Origin: an uncultured Lachnospiraceae bacterium
GTDB taxonomy: Bacteria; Bacillota_A; Clostridia; Lachnospirales; Lachnospiraceae
Length of the DNA stretch: 16,036 bases
Reading direction: 5' to 3'
NCBI GenBank assembly: GCA_949957035.1
Contig: CATLIP010000017.1
Location: 1-16,036 of the forward strand
The notes beneath the pieces are model-generated. The model did no database searches. It was not told the DNA's origin and worked only from the letters and a program-made list of their open reading frames with translations. Every line of letters begins with the position of its first letter. The first letter of the stretch is position 1. The position numbers were made by a program, and so were the translations under genes. Below, piece by piece: positions 6,764 to 14,592 of this stretch.

Positions 6764-7735
6764 ATGAAAGACTTTATAATTAAGCGATTAGCACAGACAT
6801 TGCTTGTGCTGGTGTTTGTATCAATGTTTGCATTCTCAATCATTTATTTTTCACCGGGGGATCCACTCTATCTCTATACATCGCCGGCTGTCTCTTCATA
6901 TAAAATGACAGAGGAACAGCTGGATGATATGAGAGAAGCTTTAGGATTAAACGGAAATGTTGCAGAGAGATATGTAAGCTGGGCGGGTAAGATGCTTAAG
7001 GGTGACTGGGGGTTGTCAATCAGCAATCACCAGCCGGTTAAAACGCAGATTCTTGATAAGCTTCCCAATACGATAGGGCTGATGGGTGCGGCTCTTCTGC
7101 TCTCTGTTTTGATTTCGATTCCGCTGGGACTTCTGGCAGGATATTATAAGAATCAGTGGATTGATAACATTATCAGCGGAATCTCCTATCTGGGCATTTC
7201 ACTTCCTGCTTTTTGGTTTGGAATTATGCTGATTATTGTGTTTTCTCTGCATTTAAGCTGGTTCCCCAGCGCCGGAATGCGTACCATAGGGGTTAATTCT
7301 ACCGCAGATGTCATACGTCATGGTGTTTTACCCGTCATTGTTCTGAGTGTGAACAATACGGCCGTTTTTGTGAGATATATTCGCTCCAATACAATTGAAC
7401 AGAAAGAGGAAGAATATGTAATGACAGCAATCTCCAAAGGAGTTCCCAAAATGCGGGTGCTGCGAGGGCATGTTCTTAAGAACTGTCTGCTTCCAATCAT
7501 TACTATGGTGGGGATGAATTTTGGAACGTTGATTACAGGCTCATTTATTGTCGAGTCGGTATTTGGGTGGCCGGGACTTGGCACATTATGTCTGGATGCT
7601 ATTAACAGCCGTGATTATACCATGATTATGGGAATTACCATGCTGGCATGTATTGTGCTGTTAGTCGGTAATTTCCTGGCAGATTTGCTATATGGATTTG
7701 CAGACCCAAGAATCAAGCAGGGAAGGGAGAAGTAA
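6764..7735 (+). CDS. oppB: Peptide ABC transporter permease, OppB/DppB type
   Basis: The 323-residue inner permease starts with MKDFIIKRLAQTLLVLVFVS, the conserved first membrane span of DppB/OppB proteins, followed by the family motif SPGDP near residue 31. The cytoplasmic EAA loop (EEEYVMTAISKGVPKMRVL, about residues 210-228), which contacts the ATPases, is intact. The C-terminal part contains FIVESVFGWPGLG and ends NFLADLLYGFADPRIKQG, typical of the family. GAGGAGAG at 6751-6758 supports the start. Its stop is one base before the oppC start, so translation is probably coupled. Length is normal for the family (about 305-340). Confidence 0.94.
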   Translation: MKDFIIKRLAQTLLVLVFVSMFAFSIIYFSPGDPLYLYTSPAVSSYKMTEEQLDDMREALGLNGNVAERYVSWAGKMLKGDWGLSISNHQPVKTQILDKLPNTIGLMGAALLLSVLISIPLGLLAGYYKNQWIDNIISGISYLGISLPAFWFGIMLIIVFSLHLSWFPSAGMRTIGVNSTADVIRHGVLPVIVLSVNNTAVFVRYIRSNTIEQKEEEYVMTAISKGVPKMRVLRGHVLKNCLLPIITMVGMNFGTLITGSFIVESVFGWPGLGTLCLDAINSRDYTMIMGITMLACIVLLVGNFLADLLYGFADPRIKQGREK

Positions 7736-7736
7736 G

Positions 7737-8570
7737 ATGGATAAGAAAGCGATGAAAAAATTATTCTTTTCCAACAAAATGGCGGTCATATGTATGATAT
7801 TGCTTATGTTAGTAATACTCGCCTCCTTGCTGGCGCCTTTGTCGCCCTATGATCCGGATGCCGTAAATGTTGCTGAAAAGCTGCATGGGGTCAGCAAGAC
7901 GCATATCCTGGGAACGGATGAGCTGGGAAGGGATACGTTTACCAGAGCATTGTATGGAGGCAGAGTATCCTTGATGGTCGGGATTGCCGCCATGTGCGTA
8001 GCGGTTGTGATTGGAACTTTGATTGGGACGGTTAGCGGTTTTAAAGGGGGTAAAGTTGATATCGTCTGTATGAGAGTCGTGGATGTATTCTTGTCTGTCC
8101 CTAGCCTTTTGTTTATTATAGTTGTATATTCCTTCATGCCTAGGAATATGGTTACATTGGTACTGATGCTGGCATCTTTTTCATGGACCAGAGTAGCGAG
8201 AGTAGTGAGGGCGCAGACATTGACTTTGAAGGAACGGGATTTTGTGTTGGCGGCAAATGCTCTGGGAGTGAGACAGAAAACCATTATCTGGAGACATATC
8301 ATTCCAAATCTTATGCCTCAGATTATTGTTGCAGCCAGTCTTAGTATTGCAAATGCAATCCTGGACGAGTCGGCGCTCAGCTTTTTGGGGTATGGAGTTC
8401 AGCTTCCAATGGCCTCCTGGGGAAGTATGCTGCAGAGCGCTCAGCAGTATATCCTTCACAATCCGATTCTTGCTGTGGTACCGGGGACTATGATTTTAAT
8501 TACGGTGTTGTGCTTTAATGTGCTGGGAGATATGCTTCAACAGATATTAGACCCGAAATTAGTGAAATAA
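7737..8570 (+). CDS. oppC: Peptide ABC transporter permease, OppC/DppC type
   Basis: I place the start at ATG 7737, giving 277 residues, because GGGAAGGGAG at about 7720-7729 lies just upstream and the family N-terminus begins close to this Met. An in-frame ATG at 7692 would add 15 residues inside oppB. The protein has an N-terminal span (about 14-34), the OppC/DppC signature HILGTDELGRDTFTRALYGG at about 56-75, further membrane spans, and the EAA loop LKERDFVLAANALGVRQKTI, which contacts the ATPases. The end LQQILDPKLVK is typical. It pairs with OppB to form the transmembrane channel. Confidence 0.93.
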   Translation: MDKKAMKKLFFSNKMAVICMILLMLVILASLLAPLSPYDPDAVNVAEKLHGVSKTHILGTDELGRDTFTRALYGGRVSLMVGIAAMCVAVVIGTLIGTVSGFKGGKVDIVCMRVVDVFLSVPSLLFIIVVYSFMPRNMVTLVLMLASFSWTRVARVVRAQTLTLKERDFVLAANALGVRQKTIIWRHIIPNLMPQIIVAASLSIANAILDESALSFLGYGVQLPMASWGSMLQSAQQYILHNPILAVVPGTMILITVLCFNVLGDMLQQILDPKLVK

Positions 8571-8586
8571 GTCAGGAGGAGAAATT

Positions 8587-9570
8587 ATGGATGCGATATT
8601 GAAAGTAGAGAATCTGTCTGTTCTGTTCCGGACTTATGCGGGAGAAGTGCAGGCAGTCAGAGATATTTCTTTTGAAATAGAGGAAGGAAATGTGACGGCT
8701 ATTGTGGGCGAGTCCGGATGTGGAAAATCAGTCACCTCAAAAAGTATTATGGGCTTGATTAAAAAGCCGGGGATGGTATCAAAAGAGAGTAAAATCTTCT
8801 TCCGGGACGAGAATATTCTGGAATATACGGAGAAGCAGTGGGAAAGTTACCGGGGGCAAGGGTGTTCTATGGTCTTTCAGGATGCGCTGACGGCGTTGAA
8901 TCCAACAATGAATATTGGAAAACAGATAACAGAAAAAATATTAGTGCATAAAAAGATTTCTAAAAAAGAAGCATGGCAGGAAGGAATCCGCATGCTTGAG
9001 CTGGTGGGCATTCCCAATGCGGCCATGCGTATGAAGCAATATCCCCATGAATTTTCCGGCGGTATGCGCCAAAGGGTGATGATAGCAATCGCGCTTACAC
9101 TGAATCCGAAGCTTTTGATTGCAGATGAGCCTACTACGGCGTTGGATGTAACGATTCAGGCAGATATATTAGAGATGATGAAGGACATTCAAAAGACCCA
9201 TGGCATGACAATCATACTGATTACCCATGATCTAGGAATTGTTGCAAATTTTGCACAGAACATTATCGTAATGTACGCCGGAAAGGTTGTAGAGAAAGGA
9301 AGTTCTGAGGATATCTTTTATCATCCGGCTCATCCATATACGGAAGCGCTGCTTCGTGCCGTACCGAGGCTGGATGTTTCGGACGGGACGCTGGAAACCA
9401 TAGAGGGCGCGCCGCCGAATATGGCTAATCCTCCGCTTGGATGCCCATTTGCTTCAAGATGTAAGAAAAAGCTTCCTGTTTGTGAGCAGGAATTTCCAAA
9501 AAAAACAGAGTTGGCGAAGGGGCATGAGGTCTGCTGCTGGTTACATGGGGGGATGGACAATGACAGATAA
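8587..9570 (+). CDS. oppD: Peptide ABC transporter ATP-binding protein, OppD/DppD type
   Basis: This 327-residue cytoplasmic ATPase has all ABC motifs in order: Walker A GESGCGKS (41-48), Q-loop around VFQDALTALNP (96-106), signature FSGGMRQR (156-163), Walker B LLIADEP (176-182) with Glu181, and the switch His214 in ITHD. The C-terminal oligopeptide-transporter domain (about 233-320) contains Cys286, Cys292, Cys299 and Cys316/317 in CPFASRCKKKLPVC and VCCW. Such a cysteine set is typical of this subfamily, and a [4Fe-4S] cluster has been reported in the DppD of Thermoanaerobacter tengcongensis, so one is plausible here. AGGAGG at 8575-8580 supports the start, 16 bases after oppC. It pairs with OppF. 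Confidence 0.95.
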   Translation: MDAILKVENLSVLFRTYAGEVQAVRDISFEIEEGNVTAIVGESGCGKSVTSKSIMGLIKKPGMVSKESKIFFRDENILEYTEKQWESYRGQGCSMVFQDALTALNPTMNIGKQITEKILVHKKISKKEAWQEGIRMLELVGIPNAAMRMKQYPHEFSGGMRQRVMIAIALTLNPKLLIADEPTTALDVTIQADILEMMKDIQKTHGMTIILITHDLGIVANFAQNIIVMYAGKVVEKGSSEDIFYHPAHPYTEALLRAVPRLDVSDGTLETIEGAPPNMANPPLGCPFASRCKKKLPVCEQEFPKKTELAKGHEVCCWLHGGMDNDR

Positions 9571-10537
9571 GAACAGGTATTTGCTGGAAGTAAGCGGATT
9601 AAAGAAATATTTTGAAGTTGGAAAGAAAAAGACCCTGAAAGCGGTGGATGATGTTTCCTTCTACATCCGTCAGGGAGAAACCTTAGGCGTCGTGGGTGAA
9701 TCGGGATGTGGAAAGACGACATGCGGCAGGACCTGCATCGGTCTTTATGAGAAGACGGGCGGACAGGTATTGTACCGGGGCGAGGATGTCCATCAGATGA
9801 AAGGCGAAAAGAGAAGGCAATTTACGAAGCAGGTGCAGATTATTTTCCAAGATCCTTATGCATCTTTGGATCCGAAAATGAAGGTGAAGGAGATTGTTGC
9901 AGAGGGAATCCGTGCGCATGGACTGGCATGCTCGGAAGATGAGATAAAAAAGAGAGTGGAGGAGCTTTTGGTTACGGTTGGTCTTGATGCGTCTTACGGA
10001 AGCCGTTATGTACATGAATTTTCCGGCGGGCAGAGGCAAAGGATCGGAATTGCAAGGGCGCTTGCCGTAGAACCGGAGTTTATCGTCTGTGACGAGCCAA
10101 TCTCTGCATTGGATGTATCCATTCAGGCCCAGATTGTGAATCTGCTTGAGAAGCTCCAGAAGGAGAGAGGGCTTACCTATATGTTCATAGCCCATGACCT
10201 GTCCATGGTAAAGCATATTTCAGACAGGGTTATGGTAATGTATCTGGGGAAAATTATGGAGATTACGACATCGGAGAATCTTTATGGCAGACCAGAGCAT
10301 CCCTATACTCGGGCGCTGTTATCGGCAATTCCGATTCCTGACCCGCATGTGGAGGAGAAAAAAGTGAGGATTCGTATGGCGGGTGAGATTCCAAGTCCTG
10401 TTAATCCGCCGTCAGGCTGCCGTTTTCAGAACAGATGTCCATATGCTGTTGAAAAGTGCAGGATGGAAGAACCTCCGTTAGTGCAGATGGAAGAGGAGCA
10501 TTTTGTGGCATGTCACAGGTGTGGGGATATCTCTTGA
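9560..10537 (+). CDS. oppF: Peptide ABC transporter ATP-binding protein, OppF/DppF type
   Basis: The start at ATG 9560 gives 325 residues and overlaps oppD by 11 bases; a G-rich GGGGGG lies just upstream at 9547-9552. An earlier in-frame ATG at 9437 would put 41 unrelated residues inside oppD and is rejected. Motifs are Walker A GESGCGKT (46-53), Q-loop IFQDPYASLDP (95-105), signature FSGGQRQR (154-161), Walker B FIVCDEP (174-180) with Glu179, and switch His212. The C-terminal domain has Cys287, Cys293, Cys300 and Cys318, with Cys321 nearby, parallel to OppD. The protein completes the heterodimeric ATPase and is the last gene before the terminator. Confidence 0.95.
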   Translation: MTDKNRYLLEVSGLKKYFEVGKKKTLKAVDDVSFYIRQGETLGVVGESGCGKTTCGRTCIGLYEKTGGQVLYRGEDVHQMKGEKRRQFTKQVQIIFQDPYASLDPKMKVKEIVAEGIRAHGLACSEDEIKKRVEELLVTVGLDASYGSRYVHEFSGGQRQRIGIARALAVEPEFIVCDEPISALDVSIQAQIVNLLEKLQKERGLTYMFIAHDLSMVKHISDRVMVMYLGKIMEITTSENLYGRPEHPYTRALLSAIPIPDPHVEEKKVRIRMAGEIPSPVNPPSGCRFQNRCPYAVEKCRMEEPPLVQMEEEHFVACHRCGDIS

Positions 10538-10560
10538 TTTGTTTTATATGGGATTAAAAG

Positions 10561-10600
10561 ATTACGGAACAAAGCTTTCGTCTTTGTTCCGTAATTCGTT
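10561..10600 (+). terminator. Intrinsic terminator after oppF
   Basis: ATTACGGAACAAAG (10561-10574) and CTTTGTTCCGTAAT (10582-10595) are exact reverse complements around a 7-base loop. TCGTTTTC follows as a modest U-tract. An A-run lies on the 5' side (TTAAAAG), so it may also work in the opposite direction. It closes the opp operon 23 bases after the oppF stop. Confidence 0.85.
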
Positions 10601-10620
10601 TTCTATACTATAGAAATGTT

Positions 10621-10723
10621 CTATTGGCAGAATACGTATTTATAGATTTCATCTTCTGTTTTTTTTCGGGTTTTCGGAGATGGCATTGTAGATAGGAAGA
10701 AGCTCCTCAGGAGTGCTCTCCAA
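10621..10723 (-). pseudogene. Possible frameshifted C-terminal gene remnant
   Basis: On the minus strand a coding-like stretch reads LESTPEELLPIYNAISENPKK from 10723 down to the A8 run at 10666-10659. It continues in another frame as TEDEIYKYVFCQ to a TAG at 10623-10621. The join needs a one-base shift in the homopolymer, and a stop (TAA) lies right before the Leu codon, so no intact gene is present. The composition (acidic, Leu/Ile-patterned, no low-complexity bias) looks protein-like, but I recognise no family. The rest of the 285-base gap between oppF and the next gene holds the terminator and the promoter described separately. Confidence 0.25.
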
Positions 10724-10752
10724 TTATTGAAAAAGTATGCTGGAAAAGTCTC

Positions 10753-10781
10753 TTGAATGTTTAGGAGGGAGGCTATATAAT
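10753..10781 (+). promoter_or_regulatory. Sigma-A-type promoter of the rpiR-yhiN-cmk-ispH-S1 operon
   Basis: TTGAAT at 10753-10758 and a perfect TATAAT at 10776-10781 are separated by exactly 17 bases. They lie 41 bases before the rpiR start codon and after the oppF terminator. This is the best-matched promoter in the window. Confidence 0.75.
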
Positions 10782-10822
10782 AGTAACGGTGTAAAAGATA
10801 ATGGAAAGAGGCTTTTTGATAA

Positions 10823-11746
10823 ATGCGAAGCAAGAATGAATTGATAAATAAGATAGAAGACGGATATCCCAAATTTAGTAAAGGCCAGAGAAAGCTTGCA
10901 GATTTTATCCGGAAGGATTATGATAAGGCGGCGTTTCTGACGGCGGCAAAGATGGGAGAAGAGGTGGGCGTCAGTGAATCTACTGTGGTACGGTTTGCCA
11001 TGGCCCTTGGCTATGAAGGGTATCCGGGATTTCAGAAGGCGCTTGGAGAGATGGTGCGGACGAAGCTAAATTCCATTCAGCGTATGGAAGTGACATATGG
11101 AAGAATCAGTCAGGGAGAAATCTTGGCAACCGTATTACACTCGGATATCGAGAAGATCAAACTGACAATGGAAGCAATCGACCATGAGACCTTCGAGATG
11201 GCAGTAGATACGATTCTGAACGCTAAGAAAATCTATGTGGTTGGAATCAGAAGCTGCGCGCCTCTTGCCAGCTTCTTGTGTTTTTACCTGAATTTGGTAT
11301 GTGACGGCGTAGTAGCCGTGAATACCAGCAGCCCCAGTGAAATCTTCGAACAGATGCTTAGGATTAATGAGGAAGACGCCATTATAGGGATTAGTTTTCC
11401 AAGATATTCCATGCGTACGTTGAAAGCATTAGAATATGCCAGCAATCGGAAAGCCAAGGTAATTACCCTGACGGACAGCGTCCATTCTCCTATGACGCTG
11501 TATTCTTCCTGCAATCTGATTGCAAGAAGCGATATGGCGTCTATTGTGGATTCATTGGTAGCGCCTCTCAGCGTGGTAAATGCCCTTGTGGTGGCGTTGT
11601 GCATGAAGAAGCAGAAGGAAGTAATTACGACGCTTGAGACGTTAGAAGAAATTTGGGACGAGTATCAGGTGTACAATAAGGATGAGCTGAATATGGTGGG
11701 CGATAAAATGGAATTGCCAAGTACCCGGGAGGAATCCAATGAGTAA
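10823..11746 (+). CDS. MurR/RpiR-family transcriptional regulator with SIS domain
   Basis: The 307-residue protein has an N-terminal HTH_6-type DNA-binding domain (about 1-77; helix-turn-helix near 41-62, KMGEEVGVSESTVVRFAMALG) and a C-terminal SIS sugar-isomerase-like domain (about 130-262). The SIS part includes KIYVVGIRSCAPLASFL and DAIIGISFPRYSMRTLKALEYA, typical of regulators that sense a phosphosugar or related small ligand. The start at 10823 follows GAAAGAGG at 10804-10811. It is the first gene after the promoter at 10753-10781 and overlaps the flavoprotein gene by 8 bases. Possible targets are its own operon or the neighbouring opp operon; no operator palindrome stands out. No sugar phosphate genes are nearby, so the effector is unknown. 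Confidence 0.9.
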   Translation: MRSKNELINKIEDGYPKFSKGQRKLADFIRKDYDKAAFLTAAKMGEEVGVSESTVVRFAMALGYEGYPGFQKALGEMVRTKLNSIQRMEVTYGRISQGEILATVLHSDIEKIKLTMEAIDHETFEMAVDTILNAKKIYVVGIRSCAPLASFLCFYLNLVCDGVVAVNTSSPSEIFEQMLRINEEDAIIGISFPRYSMRTLKALEYASNRKAKVITLTDSVHSPMTLYSSCNLIARSDMASIVDSLVAPLSVVNALVVALCMKKQKEVITTLETLEEIWDEYQVYNKDELNMVGDKMELPSTREESNE

Positions 11747-12974
11747 AGTTTTAGTTGCAGGCGGCGGCGCGGCGGGAATGTTTGCCGCGATTACAGCGGC
11801 AAGGAACGGACATAGGGTCTGTGTGGTTGAGAAGAATGAAAAATTGGGGAAGAAGCTGTTTATTACGGGAAAAGGCAGATGCAATATTACCAATGCCTGC
11901 GACATGGAGACACTGTTTTCCTCTGTGGTCAGTAATCCAAGATTTCTATACAGCAGTTTTTACGGATATACGAATCAGGATGTCATCCGATTCTTTGAGG
12001 AGTTAGGCGTGCACACCAAGATAGAGAGGGGAGAGCGTGTATTTCCGGTATCTGATCATTCCTCAGATGTGATTAGAGCCATGGAGCAGGAGATGAAGAG
12101 GCTGAAGGTTCAGGTTAGACTCTGTGAGAAGGTTATCAGAATTGCTGTTAAGAACGGGAAGTTCACACATGCAGAACTTGCTTCCGGAGAGAATATCGCC
12201 GGAGACGCCTGTATTGTGGCAACCGGCGGTTTGTCTTATCCGGCTACCGGTTCGACGGGAGACGGATATGTTTTTGCCAGTGAATGCGGACATACGCTCA
12301 CCCCCTGTATGCCGTCGCTTGTACCTATGGAGGTGAAGGAGCCTTGGGTGAAGAGTCTTATGGGGCTTTCGCTTAGAAATGTGTCGGCATCCATTTATCA
12401 GGAAAAGAAGCGGATGTATCAGGAGTTTGGAGAGATGTTATTTACCCATTACGGAGTGAGCGGCCCCTTAATCATAAGTGCAAGCAGCTTCGTAGGACAG
12501 AAACTGAAAGACCGGGAATTAAGGCTTGAGATTGATTTAAAGCCTGCTCTTTCTGAAGAACAACTGGATCAGAGAGTGCAAAGAGATTTTGAGGAGAATC
12601 GCAATCGGCAGTTTAAGAATGCACTTGGAAAATTGTTCCCTTCCAAATTGCTTCCGGTTATGGTAGAATTAAGCGGGATTAATCCTGAGAAAAAGGTTAA
12701 TGTTATATCCAGGGAAGAACGGCAGAGATTTGTACGTCTGATGAAACATCTGACCATGACGCTTACAGGGCTTCGGGATTACAATGAGGCGATTATTACC
12801 CGGGGAGGCGTTAAGACCAGAGAAGTTAATCCGGGTACGATGGAATCGAAATATATAAAAGGCTTGTATTTCGCGGGAGAAGTGCTGGATGTGGATGCAT
12901 TGACCGGAGGGTTTAACCTGCAGATTGCATGGTCTACAGGGTATGCCGCGGGGAGCAGTATACCCTGTGAATAA
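11739..12974 (+). CDS. YhiN/HI0933-family NAD(P)/FAD-dependent oxidoreductase
   Basis: This 411-residue flavoprotein of the HI0933-like family (about 390-420 residues) has an N-terminal FAD-binding dinucleotide motif AGGGAAGMFA (residues 7-16) with Glu31 at the end of the second beta strand. The family hallmark follows at about 37-52 (GKKLFITGKGRCNITN). The C-terminus has GGVKTREVNPGTMESK and GLYFAGEVLDVDALTGGFNLQ, the second FAD-contacting block. GGGAGG at about 11728-11733 serves as ribosome binding site inside the end of the regulator gene. The reaction is not established for this family; the gene is often found next to cmk in Clostridia. After its stop, 88 bases without a recognisable signal lead to cmk. 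Confidence 0.92.
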   Translation: MSKVLVAGGGAAGMFAAITAARNGHRVCVVEKNEKLGKKLFITGKGRCNITNACDMETLFSSVVSNPRFLYSSFYGYTNQDVIRFFEELGVHTKIERGERVFPVSDHSSDVIRAMEQEMKRLKVQVRLCEKVIRIAVKNGKFTHAELASGENIAGDACIVATGGLSYPATGSTGDGYVFASECGHTLTPCMPSLVPMEVKEPWVKSLMGLSLRNVSASIYQEKKRMYQEFGEMLFTHYGVSGPLIISASSFVGQKLKDRELRLEIDLKPALSEEQLDQRVQRDFEENRNRQFKNALGKLFPSKLLPVMVELSGINPEKKVNVISREERQRFVRLMKHLTMTLTGLRDYNEAIITRGGVKTREVNPGTMESKYIKGLYFAGEVLDVDALTGGFNLQIAWSTGYAAGSSIPCE

Positions 12975-13062
12975 GTCAAATGTACATGCAGGCATGCCCG
13001 ATTGGCTCGCTGCCCGCGGGAATAAAAATATAGACGATATGTCGGAACAGGAGATAAGGAAG

Positions 13063-13719
13063 ATGGGATATAATGTAGCAATTGACGGGCCGGCCGGAGC
13101 CGGAAAGAGTACCATTGCCAGGCTGGTGGCGGAAAAAAAGGGCTATATCTATGTAGATACAGGGGCCATGTACCGAGGACTTGCCATACATTTTCTCGAC
13201 AGAGGGATTGGCGCGGAGGAGACGGATAAGGTAATTGAGGCTTGTAAGGACGCGGATGTCAGGATTTGTTATGAAGATGGGATGCAGCAAGTGTACCTGA
13301 ATGGGACAAACATTACAGGAAGGCTTCGCGACGAGGAGGTGGGGCGGATGACCTCTAAATGTTCCGCCATTTTAGAAGTCCGCGAGAAGCTTTTAGACCT
13401 CCAAAGAGACCTTGCCAGAACCCAGGATGTAATCATGGACGGAAGAGATATTGGAACCTGCGTGCTTCCCAATGCGGATGTGAAGGTTTATCTGACCGCG
13501 AGTGTAGAAACCCGGGCAAAACGCCGCTACGATGAACTGAGGGCAAAAGGGGAAGTCTGCGATTTTGACGAGATTGCAAGGGACATCAAGGAACGGGACG
13601 AGCGGGACATGAATCGGCCGACGGCGCCTCTAAAAAAAGCCGACGACGCAGTTTTGGTGGACAGCTCAGACATGTCTATTGAGGAAGTGGTGAACAAGAT
13701 TGCAGGGCTGTGCAGATAA
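13063..13719 (+). CDS. cmk: Cytidylate kinase
   Basis: CMP/dCMP kinase transfers a phosphate from ATP to CMP in pyrimidine nucleotide metabolism. The start at ATG 13063 gives 218 residues, the usual size, with AGGAG at 13049-13053 nine bases upstream. Earlier in-frame ATGs at 12925 and 13039 lack a ribosome binding site and would add residues not seen in the family. The Walker A loop is GPAGAGKS (9-16), followed by YVDTGAMYRGL at about 30-40, the CMP-binding segment. MDGRDIGTCVLPNADVKVYL and the lid-region RDIKERDERDMNRPTAPL are present with the expected Arg residues. The stop is 21 bases before the ispH start. Confidence 0.96.
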   Translation: MGYNVAIDGPAGAGKSTIARLVAEKKGYIYVDTGAMYRGLAIHFLDRGIGAEETDKVIEACKDADVRICYEDGMQQVYLNGTNITGRLRDEEVGRMTSKCSAILEVREKLLDLQRDLARTQDVIMDGRDIGTCVLPNADVKVYLTASVETRAKRRYDELRAKGEVCDFDEIARDIKERDERDMNRPTAPLKKADDAVLVDSSDMSIEEVVNKIAGLCR

Positions 13720-13740
13720 ATGACACGCGAAGGAGTATCT

Positions 13741-14592
13741 ATGAAGGTTGAATTAGCGAAAACTGCCGGTTTCTGCTTCGGCGTCAAACGTGCGGTAGAG
13801 ACCGTCTATGAGCAGGCCGGATGCCATAAGGACCGTAAAATCTATACATACGGTCCCATCATCCACAATGAGGAAGTAATTAAGGATTTGAGAAAGCAGG
13901 GTGTGGAGGTCATTCATTCAGAGGATGAGCTTTTGAAGATTGACGACGGTGTTGTGGTGATTCGCTCCCATGGAGTGTCCAGGCATATTTATGAGTTGAT
14001 AGAAAAGAAGAATATTACCTGCGTCGACGCCACCTGTCCTTTTGTGAAGAAGATTCACAGGATTGTTGACGCGGAAAGTAAAAAAGGCTCTCATATCGTC
14101 ATTATAGGAAACAGTATCCACCCGGAGGTGGAGGGCATTCGCGGATGGGCAGGAGAAAGGGTGTCTGTCATTCAATCAGCAGAGGAAGCGGAGCAATTCC
14201 GGATGGAGGAAGAGGGCCGGAAAGTGTGCGTTGTAGCCCAGACGACATTTAATTACAATAAATTCAAAGAATTAGTTGAAATTATTGATAAAAAGGGTTA
14301 TGATATAATTGTTTTAAATACGATTTGCAATGCGACGAAAGAGCGACAGGAAGAAGCATGCCGGATTGCAGGGAGAGTAGATGCTATGGTGGTAATAGGG
14401 GACAGGCGTAGCTCTAATACTCAGAAGTTATTTGAAATATGTAAGAACGAATGTTTGAATACGTACTATATACAGACACTTGACGATTTGGATATGAATC
14501 AATTAAGGTCCGTGGAAACAGTAGGTATTACAGCAGGGGCATCCACGCCCAATATTATAATTGAGGAGGTTCAAAGATTATGTCAGAATTAA
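13741..14592 (+). CDS. ispH: 4-hydroxy-3-methylbut-2-enyl diphosphate reductase
   Basis: IspH is the last enzyme of the MEP isoprenoid pathway, an iron-sulfur protein that converts HMBPP to IPP and DMAPP. The start at ATG 13741 gives 283 residues; GAAGGAG at 13728-13734 lies six bases upstream. An in-frame ATG at 13720 precedes that site and is rejected. The three cluster cysteines are Cys12 (GFCFGVKRA), Cys99 (DATCPFV) and Cys196 (NTICNAT). His42, His78, His127 and the catalytic Glu129 (HPEVEG) are present. The reading frame ends 13 bases into the next gene. In several Clostridia IspH and an S1 protein are one fused polypeptide; here they are separate but overlapping. Length and motifs indicate a complete enzyme. 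Confidence 0.97.
   Translation: MKVELAKTAGFCFGVKRAVETVYEQAGCHKDRKIYTYGPIIHNEEVIKDLRKQGVEVIHSEDELLKIDDGVVVIRSHGVSRHIYELIEKKNITCVDATCPFVKKIHRIVDAESKKGSHIVIIGNSIHPEVEGIRGWAGERVSVIQSAEEAEQFRMEEEGRKVCVVAQTTFNYNKFKELVEIIDKKGYDIIVLNTICNATKERQEEACRIAGRVDAMVVIGDRRSSNTQKLFEICKNECLNTYYIQTLDDLDMNQLRSVETVGITAGASTPNIIIEEVQRLCQN

Noticed and set aside
9437..9559. Longer N-terminus for oppF from the ATG at 9437
   Set aside because: The added residues are the shadow of the Cys-rich end of oppD in another frame; family proteins start near the Met at 9560.
12925..13062. Longer N-terminus for cmk from the ATG at 12925
   Set aside because: It starts inside the preceding gene, lacks a ribosome binding site, and the extra 46 residues match nothing in cytidylate kinases. 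AGGAG before 13063 fits much better.
13720..13740. Upstream ATG for ispH overlapping the cmk stop
   Set aside because: The GAAGGAG site lies between this ATG and the one at 13741, so ribosomes would use the second; the conserved IspH N-terminus begins MKVELAKTAGFCFG.
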